Shown: positions 49,256 to 59,190, numbered from the stretch's first letter. The stretch: DNA of 64,000 nucleotides from CAUZIB01 sp963663925 (GCA_965237405.1 OZ250139.1:1612001-1676000); one strand, 5' to 3'. Notes: generated from the letters alone by a model not told the origin. Numbers and translations are program-made.

Positions 49256-50901
49256 ATCCCTTCGTACTGCGGCCCGCCGCCGCCTTCGGGCGGGACCCAG
49301 TCGATAATCTGATACGGGTCCATGATGTCGCAGGTCTTGCAGTGGACGCAATTTGATGCGTTGATCTGCAATCGCCTGCCAGCTTTGCTTCCGACATCAA
49401 TCATCTCGTACACGTTCGCCGGACAGAAGCGCGTACATGGATTTCGGTACTCCTGCCAGCATGTCGTTCGGCACACGTCGGTATCGTGCACAATTAGGTG
49501 CGACGGTTGGTCTTCATCGTGACGCGTTCCGGAGTAGTGAACGTTCGTGAGCTTATCGAAGGTAAGCCTGCGATCAATAGCCACGTCGGGAACGTGACCT
49601 GACGATGTTGAACGGCCAACCGGTTCCATGCGCTTATGCCCGGCGCGGAACGGCATCGGGTCACGGAACCACCACCCACCAGTAACAAGCGACAGAAGCG
49701 AATATGCAAGTCCAGCGAACAATCCCGACCTAAAGCTCTGACGTACATTCCGAACAGGATAGAGCTCGCGACGAATCGGCCCAGACGCCACGAGCCTCGC
49801 ATAACGCTCTAACCCATCCGCCGTCACATCCCCCGCCTTGAGCGCCTCGAATGCCGCCTCGCCCGCATGCATTCCGCTGCGCATCGCCAGATGCAGCCCT
49901 TTGAGCCGCGACGAATTCAGGAACCCAGCCGCGTCGCCAACAATCAGACCGCCCGACAGGTGACAGCGCGGAATCGCGCACCACCCGCCCTCGGGAAGCG
50001 CCTTCGCACCGTATCGCACGAGCTGTCCGTCCGCCAAGAGTGCAGATACGAACGGGTGCTGCTTAAAACGCTGAAACGCCATGTGTGGATCGAACATCGG
50101 GTTACGATAGTCGAGTCCCACAACAAAGCCGACTGACAACCGCCCCTCAGGCAACGCGTAGATAAACCCGCCGCCGAACTCCTTGAAGGGCAAGGGATAG
50201 CCCATCGTGTGGATGATGTCGCCTGCTCGAACACGATCGCCGGGCACCTCCCACAACTCCTTGATGCCAACGGCAAAGACTTGCGGCTGCCGATCGGCGT
50301 CGAGCGAAAGCTTGCGAACTAGCATCTTTGTCAGATTGCCGCGGACACCATCGGCGAAGACCGTCACGCGGGCCCTAATATCCACGCCGGGCTCAAAGGT
50401 CGCCTTACGCCGGCCTTCTCGATCGACCCCGCGGTCGCCAGTTCTGACGCCTACGACCCGGTCACCCTCGAACAATACCTCTGTTCCAGCGAAACCAACG
50501 AAGACGTCAACGCCAGCCGCCTCCGCCTGTCCAGTCAGCCATTTCACGAACCGGTTTAGCGAGATGACGTAGTTTCCATGGTTCCGGAGCGGAGGCGGGA
50601 TAACCGGGAAACGCACCTTGCCGTGAGGCGTCAGAAAAAGAATCTGCTCGCTAAGGACCGGGGTCTCGAGCGGCGCCCCACGGGATCGCCAATTCGGGAT
50701 AAGTTCATTAAGAGCCGCCGGGTCGATGACCGCACCGGAAAGCATGTGCGCACCGCTCTCACGGGCCTTCTCCAGGACGGCAATCGACAGTGACTCTTCG
50801 CTCTGTTTGGCTTGGAGGGTTGCCAAGTGTATCGCGGTAGATAAGCCGGCCGGGCCACCGCCCACGATTAGGACGTCGACATCGAATATCTCGCGTTGCA
50901 G
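49252..50901 (-). CDS. Electron transfer flavoprotein-ubiquinone oxidoreductase
   Basis: About 550 residues. FAD site VLIVGGGPAGLSTAIHLA, a second FAD motif near GGLIVGDAAGFLNSSRLKGL, and the C-terminal 4Fe-4S ligands CTRFCPANVYE and NCVHCKTCDI. It passes electrons from ETF to quinone, linking fatty-acid and amino-acid oxidation to respiration. The ATG/GTG-only frame begins at the GTG of IVGGG, too late. Upstream in-frame LQREIFDVDVL is family-like, and a CTG at 50901 with GGGAG ahead may be the true start. The etfA stop lies 1 base upstream. Confidence 0.93.
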   Translation of the reverse strand: MQREIFDVDVLIVGGGPAGLSTAIHLATLQAKQSEESLSIAVLEKARESGAHMLSGAVIDPAALNELIPNWRSRGAPLETPVLSEQILFLTPHGKVRFPVIPPPLRNHGNYVISLNRFVKWLTGQAEAAGVDVFVGFAGTEVLFEGDRVVGVRTGDRGVDREGRRKATFEPGVDIRARVTVFADGVRGNLTKMLVRKLSLDADRQPQVFAVGIKELWEVPGDRVRAGDIIHTMGYPLPFKEFGGGFIYALPEGRLSVGFVVGLDYRNPMFDPHMAFQRFKQHPFVSALLADGQLVRYGAKALPEGGWCAIPRCHLSGGLIVGDAAGFLNSSRLKGLHLAMRSGMHAGEAAFEALKAGDVTADGLERYARLVASGPIRRELYPVRNVRQSFRSGLFAGLAYSLLSLVTGGWWFRDPMPFRAGHKRMEPVGRSTSSGHVPDVAIDRRLTFDKLTNVHYSGTRHDEDQPSHLIVHDTDVCRTTCWQEYRNPCTRFCPANVYEMIDVGSKAGRRLQINASNCVHCKTCDIMDPYQIIDWVPPEGGGGPQYEGM

Positions 50902-50902
50902 A

Positions 50903-51874
50903 TCACTCTCCCAAGGCGGCGATCAACGCGGGCACAATCTCAAACAGGTCGCCGACGATACCGTAGTCAGCCACCTCAAAGATAGGGGCATCGACATCCC
51001 TGTTGACCGCCACGATCGTCCGCGAGCCTTTCATACCAACCAAGTGCTGAATCGCTCCAGAGATTCCAAGCGCCAGATATAGCCTAGGAGCCACGGTCTG
51101 GCCGGAGCTTCCGACCTGTCGGTCCATCGGCAACCATCCAGCATCACAGATCGGACGCGATGCAGCAATTTCGGCATCCAACGCCCTCGCCAGCTCCTGC
51201 ACCATCGAAAGGTGTTCTTGCCCCTTGATGCCACGCCCAACCGCGAGAATACGCTCCGCTTGGGTCAGATCGACAGCCTGTTTCGCCTCTTTAAACGGAG
51301 CCTCGGGCTTCTGGCGAATGGCCATGCCGTCGATGGCGACCTCGATTCGTCGAGTCGGTGCCGTGGATTTTCCCAGTGCCGCTGCATCGGCGCGAACAGC
51401 GCCGATCTGAAAACTCGCAAAATGCGGCGCGGCTCCACGCAACGAGACATCAGCCACGAACTTCCCCTGAAACATCGGCCGAACAAGGACAAGCCCATCG
51501 GGCGTCATCTTCGATGAGATGCAGTCGGTCACCAATGCTCGACCTAGCCGTGTTGCCAGCTTCGGGGCAAAGTCGCGAGTCTGATAGGTATGGGAAAACA
51601 GGACTAACTGGGGAGATTCAGCCTGTACGAGCGCGGTGAGGGCTTCCACAAAACCATCCGGTGTATAGACGGCCAACTGATCGTTTTCAACGACTAGCAC
51701 TTCGGCGACGTCGGCTTTCGTAAGCTCGGTTGCCGCGGCCTCCACGTCGACGCCGACAACGGCGACCTTGATGGGGTCACTCTTGGACCTAGCAATCTGC
51801 TGAGCGACGGCGACAACCTCCCAACTTGAACGATTGACCATCCCGTCGTGTTGCTCAGCAACCACAAGAATCAT
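50903..51874 (-). CDS. etfA: Electron transfer flavoprotein alpha subunit
   Basis: 323 residues. C-terminal FAD domain with VGSSGQTVAPRLYLALGISGAIQHLVGMKGS (split) and VNRDVDAPIFEVADYGIVGD, the ETF-alpha signature. Forms a heterodimer with EtfB carrying FAD and AMP. Lies between etfB and the ETF-QO gene in one operon. Confidence 0.95.
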   Translation of the reverse strand: MILVVAEQHDGMVNRSSWEVVAVAQQIARSKSDPIKVAVVGVDVEAAATELTKADVAEVLVVENDQLAVYTPDGFVEALTALVQAESPQLVLFSHTYQTRDFAPKLATRLGRALVTDCISSKMTPDGLVLVRPMFQGKFVADVSLRGAAPHFASFQIGAVRADAAALGKSTAPTRRIEVAIDGMAIRQKPEAPFKEAKQAVDLTQAERILAVGRGIKGQEHLSMVQELARALDAEIAASRPICDAGWLPMDRQVGSSGQTVAPRLYLALGISGAIQHLVGMKGSRTIVAVNRDVDAPIFEVADYGIVGDLFEIVPALIAALGE

Positions 51875-51894
51875 TGTCTTAACGGCGGCGTCCG

Positions 51895-52656
51895 CTACAG
51901 GACCCGCGCGTCCTCCCTGAGTGCCCGCACCAACGCCTTCGCCGCATCGCCGGATGATCCTTTAATAAACTGGACCGCCTTGCTTTTCTCCGGGACATAC
52001 AGCTGCACAATGGCGTACCCGGCGTCAGGCACAACTCCCGGTCTAACCTTCCGGATCTCCTTCTTCTTCGCCGCCATAATCCCCTTCAGGGTGGCGTATC
52101 GAAGCTGACGAATACCGCTTTGAATCGTAAGAAGGGCTGGGATTGACATACTAACCCACTGAAACCATCCACCTTCCAGCTCTCTCTTGACATGAACTCC
52201 CGACTTGTGAACCTCCACGTCCATAATGATGGTTGAGCTCGGTATGCCGAGTAGCTCGGCCAAAATTACACCAGTTTGACCAAATCCCTGATCATCAGAC
52301 TGCAGCCCCGTCAGAACGAGATCCGCGGCCTCAGGGCGGAGTGCTGTAGCCAGTGCATCCGCTACCCCACGGGCATCGGCCACGGCCAGTTCGTCACTCT
52401 CCACGTGCAGCGACCGGTCGGCACCTCGAGCGAGTGCTTCACGTAATACCTGCGTGACACGGGCAGGTCCGGCGGAACACACGACGACTTCGCCGCCGTG
52501 TTGTTCCTTAAGACGCAGTGCCTCTTCGAGGGCATAGGCATCTGGCTCGTTCATCTCGAAACTTGCGTCACGGTCACGAACCCACGCCGCCGATTCATCG
52601 ACACGGAGCGGCCAGTTACGGGTCAAGACCTGCTTGATGCAAACGGCAATCTTCAT
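51895..52656 (-). CDS. etfB: Electron transfer flavoprotein beta subunit
   Basis: 253 residues. MKIAVCIKQVLTRNWPLRVDE start, NEPDAYALEEALRLKEQHGG, TGLQSDDQGFGQTG and the C-terminal AKKKEIRKV match EtfB. Partner of EtfA. First gene of the etfB-etfA-ETF-QO-acyltransferase-HDAC run; 184 bp without a gene separate it from fabF. Confidence 0.95.
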   Translation of the reverse strand: MKIAVCIKQVLTRNWPLRVDESAAWVRDRDASFEMNEPDAYALEEALRLKEQHGGEVVVCSAGPARVTQVLREALARGADRSLHVESDELAVADARGVADALATALRPEAADLVLTGLQSDDQGFGQTGVILAELLGIPSSTIIMDVEVHKSGVHVKRELEGGWFQWVSMSIPALLTIQSGIRQLRYATLKGIMAAKKKEIRKVRPGVVPDAGYAIVQLYVPEKSKAVQFIKGSSGDAAKALVRALREDARVL

Positions 52657-52840
52657 CGTGGTTGGGCGCGCCGAGGCGCCAATGAGACACTAGTGTGATG
52701 CGTGCAACAGACCTATACACCGAGGCTGGCGAACTGCCCAGGTGCGAGGAGCGGCACATCAGTAATATTTAGGCGACAAGCAACTCCGCCAGACAGGATG
52801 AAGTGCCGACCACATATATGGAGTTGTTGTGCCCACTACA

Positions 52841-54085
52841 CTAAGCCTCGTACTTCTTGAACAGTAGGCTCGCGTTGGTACCACCAAATCCGAACGAATT
52901 CGACAGCGCATACGTCACGGAAGCAGACCGCTTTTTGTGTGGGACGTAGTCAAGGTCGCAATCCGGATCCGCCGTTTCTAGGTTAATCGTCGGGGGGATG
53001 ACCTGGTTTTGTATCGCGAGCGCGGTGATCCCAGCCTCCAGCCCGCCAGCGGCTCCCAGCAAGTGGCCCGTCATCGACTTCGTCGATGAGATCGCGAGTG
53101 CGCGTGCGTGCTCACCAAAGCATTTCTTGATAGCCAACGTTTCTAGCTTGTCATTGTACGGAGTCGAAGTACCGTGGGCGTTCACGTAGTCGACCGCCTC
53201 GGGTTCGATGCCGGCCTGGTCTATGGCGGCCCGCATCACGCGAACGGCACCGTCAGCATCATTGGACGGCCTCGTCACATGGTGCGCGTCGCCGGACATG
53301 CCGTAACCCACGATCTCGGCATACACGGTGGCATCGCGACTCTTCGCACGTTCCAGCTCCTCTAAAATTAGCACACCGGCGCCCTCGCCGATTATGAACC
53401 CATCGCGCTCTTTATCGAACGGACGACTTGCGCGCTCCGGCTCATCGTTGCGTGTCGACAGGGCTCGCATGGCGGCAAACCCGCCAACGCCCAAGGGCGT
53501 AATAGCTGCCTCGGAGCCACCAGCGATCATGACGTCGACAACACCGCGCTTGATGATCTCGAACGCGTCACCGATCGCGTGGGCGGAGGCGGAGCATGCC
53601 GTACACGCGGCTAAGTTCGGCCCCTTGGCTCCGAACCTGATCGAAACCTGGCCGGCCGCCAAGTTGATAATGGCGGACGGTATGAAGAAGGGTGAGATCT
53701 TCCGTGGCCCGCCCTCCAATAGCGCCCGATGTTCCCGCTCTATCGTGCTGAACCCGCCAATGCCAGAAGCGAGAAATACGCCGTAGTTCGGACCCAGCGG
53801 AATCGCGGACTTGAGACCCGCATCGCACAGCGCGAACTCCGACGCTGCCAACGCGAACTGGATAAAGACGTCCATCTTCTTGACATCTTTCTTGGCCATG
53901 AAGTCAAGAGGATTGAACCCTTTGACTTCCCCGGCAATTTGGGCGGAGAACTCGCTTTTGTCGAAGTGAGTAATCGGACCGATGCCACTGCGGCCCGTGC
54001 ACACACCGTCCCAGGTCCGCTTGGTGCCGATTCCCAACGACGACACCAAACCAACGCCCGTCAAGACCACACGGCGCTGCGACAT
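52841..54085 (-). CDS. fabF: Beta-ketoacyl-ACP synthase II
   Basis: 414 residues. The Cys-His-His site is visible as NLAACTACSASAHAI, VNAHGTSTPYND and KSMTGHLLGAAGGLEA. Condenses malonyl-ACP with the growing acyl chain. Downstream of acpP in the fab cluster. Confidence 0.96.
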   Translation of the reverse strand: MSQRRVVLTGVGLVSSLGIGTKRTWDGVCTGRSGIGPITHFDKSEFSAQIAGEVKGFNPLDFMAKKDVKKMDVFIQFALAASEFALCDAGLKSAIPLGPNYGVFLASGIGGFSTIEREHRALLEGGPRKISPFFIPSAIINLAAGQVSIRFGAKGPNLAACTACSASAHAIGDAFEIIKRGVVDVMIAGGSEAAITPLGVGGFAAMRALSTRNDEPERASRPFDKERDGFIIGEGAGVLILEELERAKSRDATVYAEIVGYGMSGDAHHVTRPSNDADGAVRVMRAAIDQAGIEPEAVDYVNAHGTSTPYNDKLETLAIKKCFGEHARALAISSTKSMTGHLLGAAGGLEAGITALAIQNQVIPPTINLETADPDCDLDYVPHKKRSASVTYALSNSFGFGGTNASLLFKKYEA

Positions 54086-54120
54086 GAGTTTCGCTTCTCT
54101 CTGAATAAGAGTGCCGGCGT

Positions 54121-54360
54121 CTACTTCTTTTTTCCGTGCGACTCGATGTATTCCACGGCCTCCTTCACCCTCGTGATCTTCTCGGCGTCCTCATCCGGAA
54201 TCTCGATTCCGAACTCCTCTTCGAACGCCATGACCAGCTCGACCGTGTCAAGTGAGTCAGCCCCGAGATCGTCGATGAACGACGCATCCGACGTAACTTC
54301 CTCTTCGTCCACTCCAAGCTGTTCGACAATGATATTTTTAACTTTTTCAGCGACGGCCAT
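54121..54360 (-). CDS. acpP: Acyl carrier protein
   Basis: 79 residues. DDLGADSLDTVELVMAFEEEF holds the phosphopantetheine serine (DSL). Acidic and helical as usual. Carries acyl intermediates for Fab enzymes and PlsX. Confidence 0.97.
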   Translation of the reverse strand: MAVAEKVKNIIVEQLGVDEEEVTSDASFIDDLGADSLDTVELVMAFEEEFGIEIPDEDAEKITRVKEAVEYIESHGKKK

Positions 54361-54371
54361 TCCAAAGCCTC

Positions 54372-55112
54372 CTACATGTTCATCCCACCATTGACGCTCA
54401 GTACTTGCCCAGTAATATACGATGCTTCATCCGATGCAAGAAAGCAGACGGCCGACGCGACCTCGTCTGGGGTGCCGAAGCGCAACATCGGAATCTTATC
54501 CGCCAGCAACTTCCGGACCGTGCCAGTCAGACCGGCCGTCATGTCCGTTTCAATCATACCTGGAGACACAATGTTCACCGTAATGCCCCGCAATGCCACC
54601 TCGCGGGCCAACGACTTCGTGAACCCTACCAACCCAGCCTTCGATGCCGCATAGTTCGTCTGACCCGGATTTCCCGACTGACCGACAACTGAGCTAATGC
54701 TGATGATGCGGCCGCGCCGCTGCTTCATCATCGAACGCAGAACCGCTTGAGTGCACGTGAACGCCGCCGTCAAGTTCGTCGCGAGCACCGAATCCCAGTC
54801 ACCGCGCTTCATCCGCACCAAAAGTTTGTCACGAACGATACCGGCGTTGTTGACGAGAACGTCAATCCGCTTGAAGCGAACCAGCATAGTCTGAATGGCA
54901 TCGTTAACGCTCTCGGAATCCGTGACATCCAGTGACTGCGCGTGAGCGACACCACCTGCCGACAGGATCTGATCAACGACGGGATTCGCGTGATCCTCAC
55001 GTGCGCACGCCACGACCAAAGCGCCCGATTGCGCGCAACGCTCAGCCACTGCTCGCCCGATACCACGCGACGCTCCTGTCACAACCACGACGCGGTCAAC
55101 CAAACTCTTCAT
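54372..55112 (-). CDS. fabG: 3-oxoacyl-ACP reductase
   Basis: 246 residues, short-chain dehydrogenase: VVVTGASRGIGRAVAE (NADPH site), NNAGI, catalytic Ser in ISSVVGQSGNPGQTNYAASKAG with Tyr and Lys in NYAASK. C-terminal ITGQVLSVNGGMNM is FabG-typical. Reduces 3-oxoacyl-ACP. Confidence 0.96.
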   Translation of the reverse strand: MKSLVDRVVVVTGASRGIGRAVAERCAQSGALVVACAREDHANPVVDQILSAGGVAHAQSLDVTDSESVNDAIQTMLVRFKRIDVLVNNAGIVRDKLLVRMKRGDWDSVLATNLTAAFTCTQAVLRSMMKQRRGRIISISSVVGQSGNPGQTNYAASKAGLVGFTKSLAREVALRGITVNIVSPGMIETDMTAGLTGTVRKLLADKIPMLRFGTPDEVASAVCFLASDEASYITGQVLSVNGGMNM

Positions 55113-55138
55113 GAGTTCCGCTCAAAATCAAAGATCGA

Positions 55139-56065
55139 CTACGTGAGAATACTATCCAACTCCTCCAAATCTGACGGGGCACCGACACTCACGACACGGC
55201 TCGTTCGATTAATCTTCTTGATGAGTCCTTTAAGCACAGTACCTGGTCCAACTTCGACGAACGTATCTACGCCCAACGCTACGAGCCGCCGCACGACGGC
55301 CTCCCATCGAACTGGGGCGCTCACCTGGCGAATCAGCGCCTCAACCGCTGCCACGGCGTCGTCTTTCGGCTCGACGTCGACGTTCGCGACCACGGGAATC
55401 TTGGGATCTGACACGACAAGCTTACGGAGATCGGGTGCGAGTCGCCTCTCAGCCGGGGTCATCAGCGCACAGTGAAACGGAGCGCTGACCGGTAACGGGA
55501 CAACCCGCCGTGCCCCGAGCTCTTTGGCGCGAACGCCAGCCCGTTCGACGGCGGCACGCGTCCCAGCAATGACAACCTGTTGAGGCGCATTCAGATTGGC
55601 CGGGCTGACGACTTCGCCGTCCGCAACCTCGTCGCACACCTCAGCAACCGCGTAGGCGTCGAGACCCATGATCGCCGCCATGGCGCCAGTACCGACGGGC
55701 ACCGCTTCCTGCATATATTGTCCGCGGCGGCGAACCGTTCGTACGGCGTCCGCAAAGGACAGCGTACCGGCCACCACATGGGCAGAATACTCTCCGAGGC
55801 TATGACCGGCGAGAAGCTCCGGCGAAACTCCTCGCGAGACCAGCAGGCGATGGACCGCCACGCTGACCGCGAGTACCGCTGGCTGCGTGTTCGCCGTGAG
55901 TTTGAGTGTTTCCTCGGGCCCCTCAAAGCACAGCGTGCTCAGTGACTCACCAAGTGCCTCGTCAGCCTGCTCCAGTGTCTCACGACAAACCGGAAACTGC
56001 GCGGCAAGCTCTGCCCCCATACCGACCTGCTGAGACCCCTGGCCCGGAAAAACGAATGCAATCAT
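55139..56065 (-). CDS. fabD: Malonyl-CoA:ACP transacylase
   Basis: 308 residues. FPGQGSQQVGMG, the nucleophile in LLAGHSLGEYSAHV (GHSLG) and the His in VSAPFHCALM match FabD. Transfers malonyl from CoA to ACP. Its ATG overlaps the plsX stop (ATGA); fabH, usual at this position, is absent. Confidence 0.96.
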   Translation of the reverse strand: MIAFVFPGQGSQQVGMGAELAAQFPVCRETLEQADEALGESLSTLCFEGPEETLKLTANTQPAVLAVSVAVHRLLVSRGVSPELLAGHSLGEYSAHVVAGTLSFADAVRTVRRRGQYMQEAVPVGTGAMAAIMGLDAYAVAEVCDEVADGEVVSPANLNAPQQVVIAGTRAAVERAGVRAKELGARRVVPLPVSAPFHCALMTPAERRLAPDLRKLVVSDPKIPVVANVDVEPKDDAVAAVEALIRQVSAPVRWEAVVRRLVALGVDTFVEVGPGTVLKGLIKKINRTSRVVSVGAPSDLEELDSILT

Positions 56066-57057
56066 GATTCTTGACGGATTTCTTCCTCGATGCGCCCGGT
56101 GAGCCCATTACGCGCAAAGCGGTACGCCATGGCTACGGCATTGCGAACGGCCTTTGATGAGGATCGTCCGTGGCCTACGATACACAAGCCGTTAACTCCC
56201 AGCAGCGGGGCTCCCCCATATTCCGAATAGTCGACGCGTCGCCGAAATCGCCGAAACGCCCGCCTCGACAATAACAAGCCGACCCGGGTCGTGAACGTTC
56301 GTTTAAATTCCGCCCGCAGCAACTCTTCGACCACTTCGACCAGGCCTTCACTAATCTTCAGCGCGACGTTACCGGTAAAACCATCGCAGACGATCACGTC
56401 CGCGTTACCCAAGTACACGTCGCGAGCTTCGACGTTGCCGACGAAATGCAGACTGCTCTCACGGAGTTGCTGATGTGCCTCTCGAGTCAGCTCGTTTCCC
56501 TTGCTCGCCTCTTCACCGATCGACAGCAGCCCCACCTTCGGCGTTGTCAGGCTCAGCGACAGACGGGCATAAACCTGCCCCATTACGGCGAACTGTAACA
56601 GGTGGTGCGCGCGGCATTCGACGGTCGCTCCCACATCGAGCAACACGGCGCCACGCTTCAGCGTGGGAATTGTAATCGCCAGGGCTGGCCGGTCTACACC
56701 AGGCAGCATGCCGAACGCTCCACACGCCGCCAGCAACGTGGCCCCCGTATTCCCAGCGCTGAACAACGCCGCGGCGTCACCTCGCGCCACCACATCCACC
56801 GCCCGACACACCGACGCACCGGGCTTTCGTCTGAGCGCCGTCCCTGGCGATTCACCCATCCCGACCACGTCTGGAGCGTCGACGACATCGACGTCAACCA
56901 GTGTCGCGTCACGATGGCGCGCGAGCTCCTCGTCCAAGGTCGCCGCATCGCCGACGAGCGTCAGCCCGAAACCGAGATGACGTGCCGCGACCAAAGAACC
57001 GTCGACAATCGTACGTGGTCCGAAATCACCGCCTGCCGCGTCAACGGCGATACGCAT
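56062..57057 (-). CDS. plsX: Phosphate acyltransferase PlsX
   Basis: About 331 residues from ATG 57057 (TTG 57066 also in frame). MRIAVDAAGGDFGP start, FSAGNTGA and VCDGFTGNVALK motifs. Makes acyl-phosphate from acyl-ACP to begin phospholipid synthesis. Between rpmF and fabD. Confidence 0.95.
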   Translation of the reverse strand: MRIAVDAAGGDFGPRTIVDGSLVAARHLGFGLTLVGDAATLDEELARHRDATLVDVDVVDAPDVVGMGESPGTALRRKPGASVCRAVDVVARGDAAALFSAGNTGATLLAACGAFGMLPGVDRPALAITIPTLKRGAVLLDVGATVECRAHHLLQFAVMGQVYARLSLSLTTPKVGLLSIGEEASKGNELTREAHQQLRESSLHFVGNVEARDVYLGNADVIVCDGFTGNVALKISEGLVEVVEELLRAEFKRTFTTRVGLLLSRRAFRRFRRRVDYSEYGGAPLLGVNGLCIVGHGRSSSKAVRNAVAMAYRFARNGLTGRIEEEIRQES

Positions 57058-57093
57058 GGCGCCCAACGGCAGCGCTCCACAATCGACGGCCGG

Positions 57094-57279
57094 TCACGAG
57101 ACGTCTTTGACCGGTCTGACCTGTCGGCCCCGGTAATAACCGCAGTGCGGACATACTCGATGCGGGAGCTTCGGCTCGTGACACTGCGGACATGCCCCCA
57201 TGCCAACTGGTACCAAGGCATCGTGGGCGCGACGCTTCCCTCTCCGCGCCTTGGAATGACGTCGCTTCGGATTCGCCAT
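57094..57279 (-). CDS. rpmF: 50S ribosomal protein L32
   Basis: 61 residues from ATG 57279 (MANPKRRHSKARRGKRRAHD). Zinc-ribbon form with CPQCHEPKLPHRVCPHC, so a zinc-dependent paralog type. Placed between the YceD-like gene and plsX, the standard yceD-rpmF-plsX order. Confidence 0.96.
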   Translation of the reverse strand: MANPKRRHSKARRGKRRAHDALVPVGMGACPQCHEPKLPHRVCPHCGYYRGRQVRPVKDVS

Positions 57280-57286
57280 CTCGTCC

Positions 57287-57826
57287 CTAACCCTTTCGAC
57301 GGTCAGCGAGCAACATCGCAAGTGCTGCGAGTCGGGGATCAGGCCAACTCGTGTCGCACGAGCACTGCTCGCTATTAAGATTCATCCCACATGCCGGACA
57401 TAGACCGCGACAATCCTGGCGGCAAAGCGGCTTCATGGGCGACAACAGTTGAAACTGCTCACGCAGCATCAGATCCAAATCAATCTGCTCGTCGCGATAA
57501 AACGCAGTCGAGAAGTCTCCCTCCAAGATCTCCAACTCTCCCTCGCCAACGTTCTCACGCTGTGGTAGGTACCGTAGGTCTATCGGCACGTCGACCGGGA
57601 TACCGAACGACTCAAGGCATCGACAACACGCCAAGCTCAGTGTCGTGTGTAGGCTCCCAGTCAGCCAATACTTGTCTCCGTCCTTGAGCACACGAAGCCG
57701 TAGCACGACTGCCGACGCAACCGTGTAGTCATCGCCCGATTCCGCAGGAAAATCGCCGACTCCAAGTGTGCGCTCAATCCGGTCCTCAGACTCACGGATC
57801 TTTCTGAGATCCAATAGCAGTGACAT
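57287..57826 (-). CDS. YceD/DUF177 family protein
   Basis: About 179 residues from ATG 57826 (MSLLLDLRKIRESED). The DUF177 core has CCRCLESFGIPVDVPIDLRYLP and a C-terminal CRQDCRGLCPACGMNLNSEQCSC (split) cysteine motif, typical of the family. Relatives affect 23S rRNA/ribosome assembly in plants and bacteria. Ends 7 bp before rpmF. Confidence 0.9.
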   Translation of the reverse strand: MSLLLDLRKIRESEDRIERTLGVGDFPAESGDDYTVASAVVLRLRVLKDGDKYWLTGSLHTTLSLACCRCLESFGIPVDVPIDLRYLPQRENVGEGELEILEGDFSTAFYRDEQIDLDLMLREQFQLLSPMKPLCRQDCRGLCPACGMNLNSEQCSCDTSWPDPRLAALAMLLADRRKG

Positions 57827-57905
57827 GTGGTCGCGCGCCCGGTTCAAGATAAAGGACGTGACCGAACCGATTATTATAATAGCACTAGCAGGATTCAGTC
57901 CCAGC

Positions 57906-58946
57906 TCAGAAGGAGCGCCCCCACGGCCGTGGCACGAATAGCTCCTCGTAAAGGCTGATGGCGTACCGGTCCGTCATTCCCGCAAGAAAGTCGCGAGCGG
58001 CCACATCAACATCGTCCTGTTCGATCGTACGGCGGTCGAGGAACTGCTCCGGAGCGTCGCGAACCTTGATCCAGAGCCCTTCGAGGATCCCCCAGGCCTT
58101 CTTAAACTCGGCCGTTGCTACGTCGTTTTCGTACACGGTGGCGAAGAGAAATGCGCGCAGGTCTAGTGTCGCCTGCAGTACGTCGTCACTCATCCTGATC
58201 TCCGCCTCGTCACCATCGGTGACACTCTGTGCGACCACGTCTGCCACCATCCGTCCGATTCGGGCCGACGAACTGTTCCCGAGAACAGCAACGGCGACCT
58301 TCGGAAGACGTTCAGAGCTCAGAATTCCGGCTCGGATTGCATCATCGATGTCGTGATTCACGTACGCGATTATGTCGGCGATCCGTGCAACCTGGCCTTC
58401 AAGTGTTGCGGCCCGGAGTGCCCTATCGGCGCCAACAGGCGATCCGTCCTTGCCCTTTGAGTGCTTGGCAATCCCGTTTCGAACCTCCCACGTGAGGTTG
58501 AGGCCGACACCATCGTGCTCGAGGACGTCGACGACCCGCAGGCTTTGTTCGTAGTGATTGAATCCACCAGGAATCAGATCTCTGAGCACCCGTTCGCCCG
58601 CGTGGCCGAATGGGGTGTGACCGAGATCGTGCCCGAGTGCGATAGCCTCCGTGAGCTCTTCGTTGAGCCGGAGAACCTTCGCGACGGTGCGCGCGATCTG
58701 CGAGACCTCCAAGGTGTGGGTCAGGCGCGTGCGATAATGGTCTCCCGTTGGAGCCAGAAACACCTGGGTCTTATGTTTGAGGCGCCGAAAGGCCTTGGAA
58801 TGAACGATGCGATCGCGATCGCGCTGAAACGCCGGCCGAATGGGATCCTCATCTTCTGGTTTGAGTCGGCCACGACTATCAGCACTCCGAATGGCCGCTG
58901 GGGACAGCGTCTCTCGCTCACGCTGCTCAAGCTCGATCCGAATCAT
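57906..58946 (-). CDS. Deoxyguanosinetriphosphate triphosphohydrolase-like protein
   Basis: 346 residues, HD-domain. AFRRLKHKTQVF, TRLTHTLEVSQIAR (first His), ALGHDLGHTPFGHAGE (HD pair) and DIIAYVNHDIDDA (later Asp) match the Dgt/SAMHD1-type family. Hydrolyses dNTPs to nucleoside and triphosphate. Overlaps hfq upstream by 4 bases (ATGA). Confidence 0.92.
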   Translation of the reverse strand: MIRIELEQRERETLSPAAIRSADSRGRLKPEDEDPIRPAFQRDRDRIVHSKAFRRLKHKTQVFLAPTGDHYRTRLTHTLEVSQIARTVAKVLRLNEELTEAIALGHDLGHTPFGHAGERVLRDLIPGGFNHYEQSLRVVDVLEHDGVGLNLTWEVRNGIAKHSKGKDGSPVGADRALRAATLEGQVARIADIIAYVNHDIDDAIRAGILSSERLPKVAVAVLGNSSSARIGRMVADVVAQSVTDGDEAEIRMSDDVLQATLDLRAFLFATVYENDVATAEFKKAWGILEGLWIKVRDAPEQFLDRRTIEQDDVDVAARDFLAGMTDRYAISLYEELFVPRPWGRSF

Positions 58947-59182
58947 GGTTCGGACAGCACAGGTCGGATATACGCAATGGCGTGCTTGAAGACGAGCTGG
59001 TCGACTCCGTCGTGTTCTACCACGACGGAAAACCGGTCAAAACTTTTGACCGTAGTACCATCCAGCCAGCTTCCGTCCATAAGCTGAACGGCCACTGGCA
59101 GCCGCTCACGACGGGCGCCATTCAGGAAAAGCTCTTGGATATTGTGCGTGCTAGGCGACGTTCCTTTAAATTGACTTGGCAT
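58943..59182 (-). CDS. hfq: RNA chaperone Hfq
   Basis: 79 residues. Sm fold: NIQELFLNGARRERLPVAVQLMDGSWLDG (Sm1) and VFKHAIAYIRP (Sm2, KHA motif) are diagnostic. Hexameric RNA chaperone for small RNAs. Between miaA and dgt; miaA-hfq is a conserved pair. Confidence 0.92.
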   Translation of the reverse strand: MPSQFKGTSPSTHNIQELFLNGARRERLPVAVQLMDGSWLDGTTVKSFDRFSVVVEHDGVDQLVFKHAIAYIRPVLSEP

Positions 59183-59190
59183 GGGTGTTG

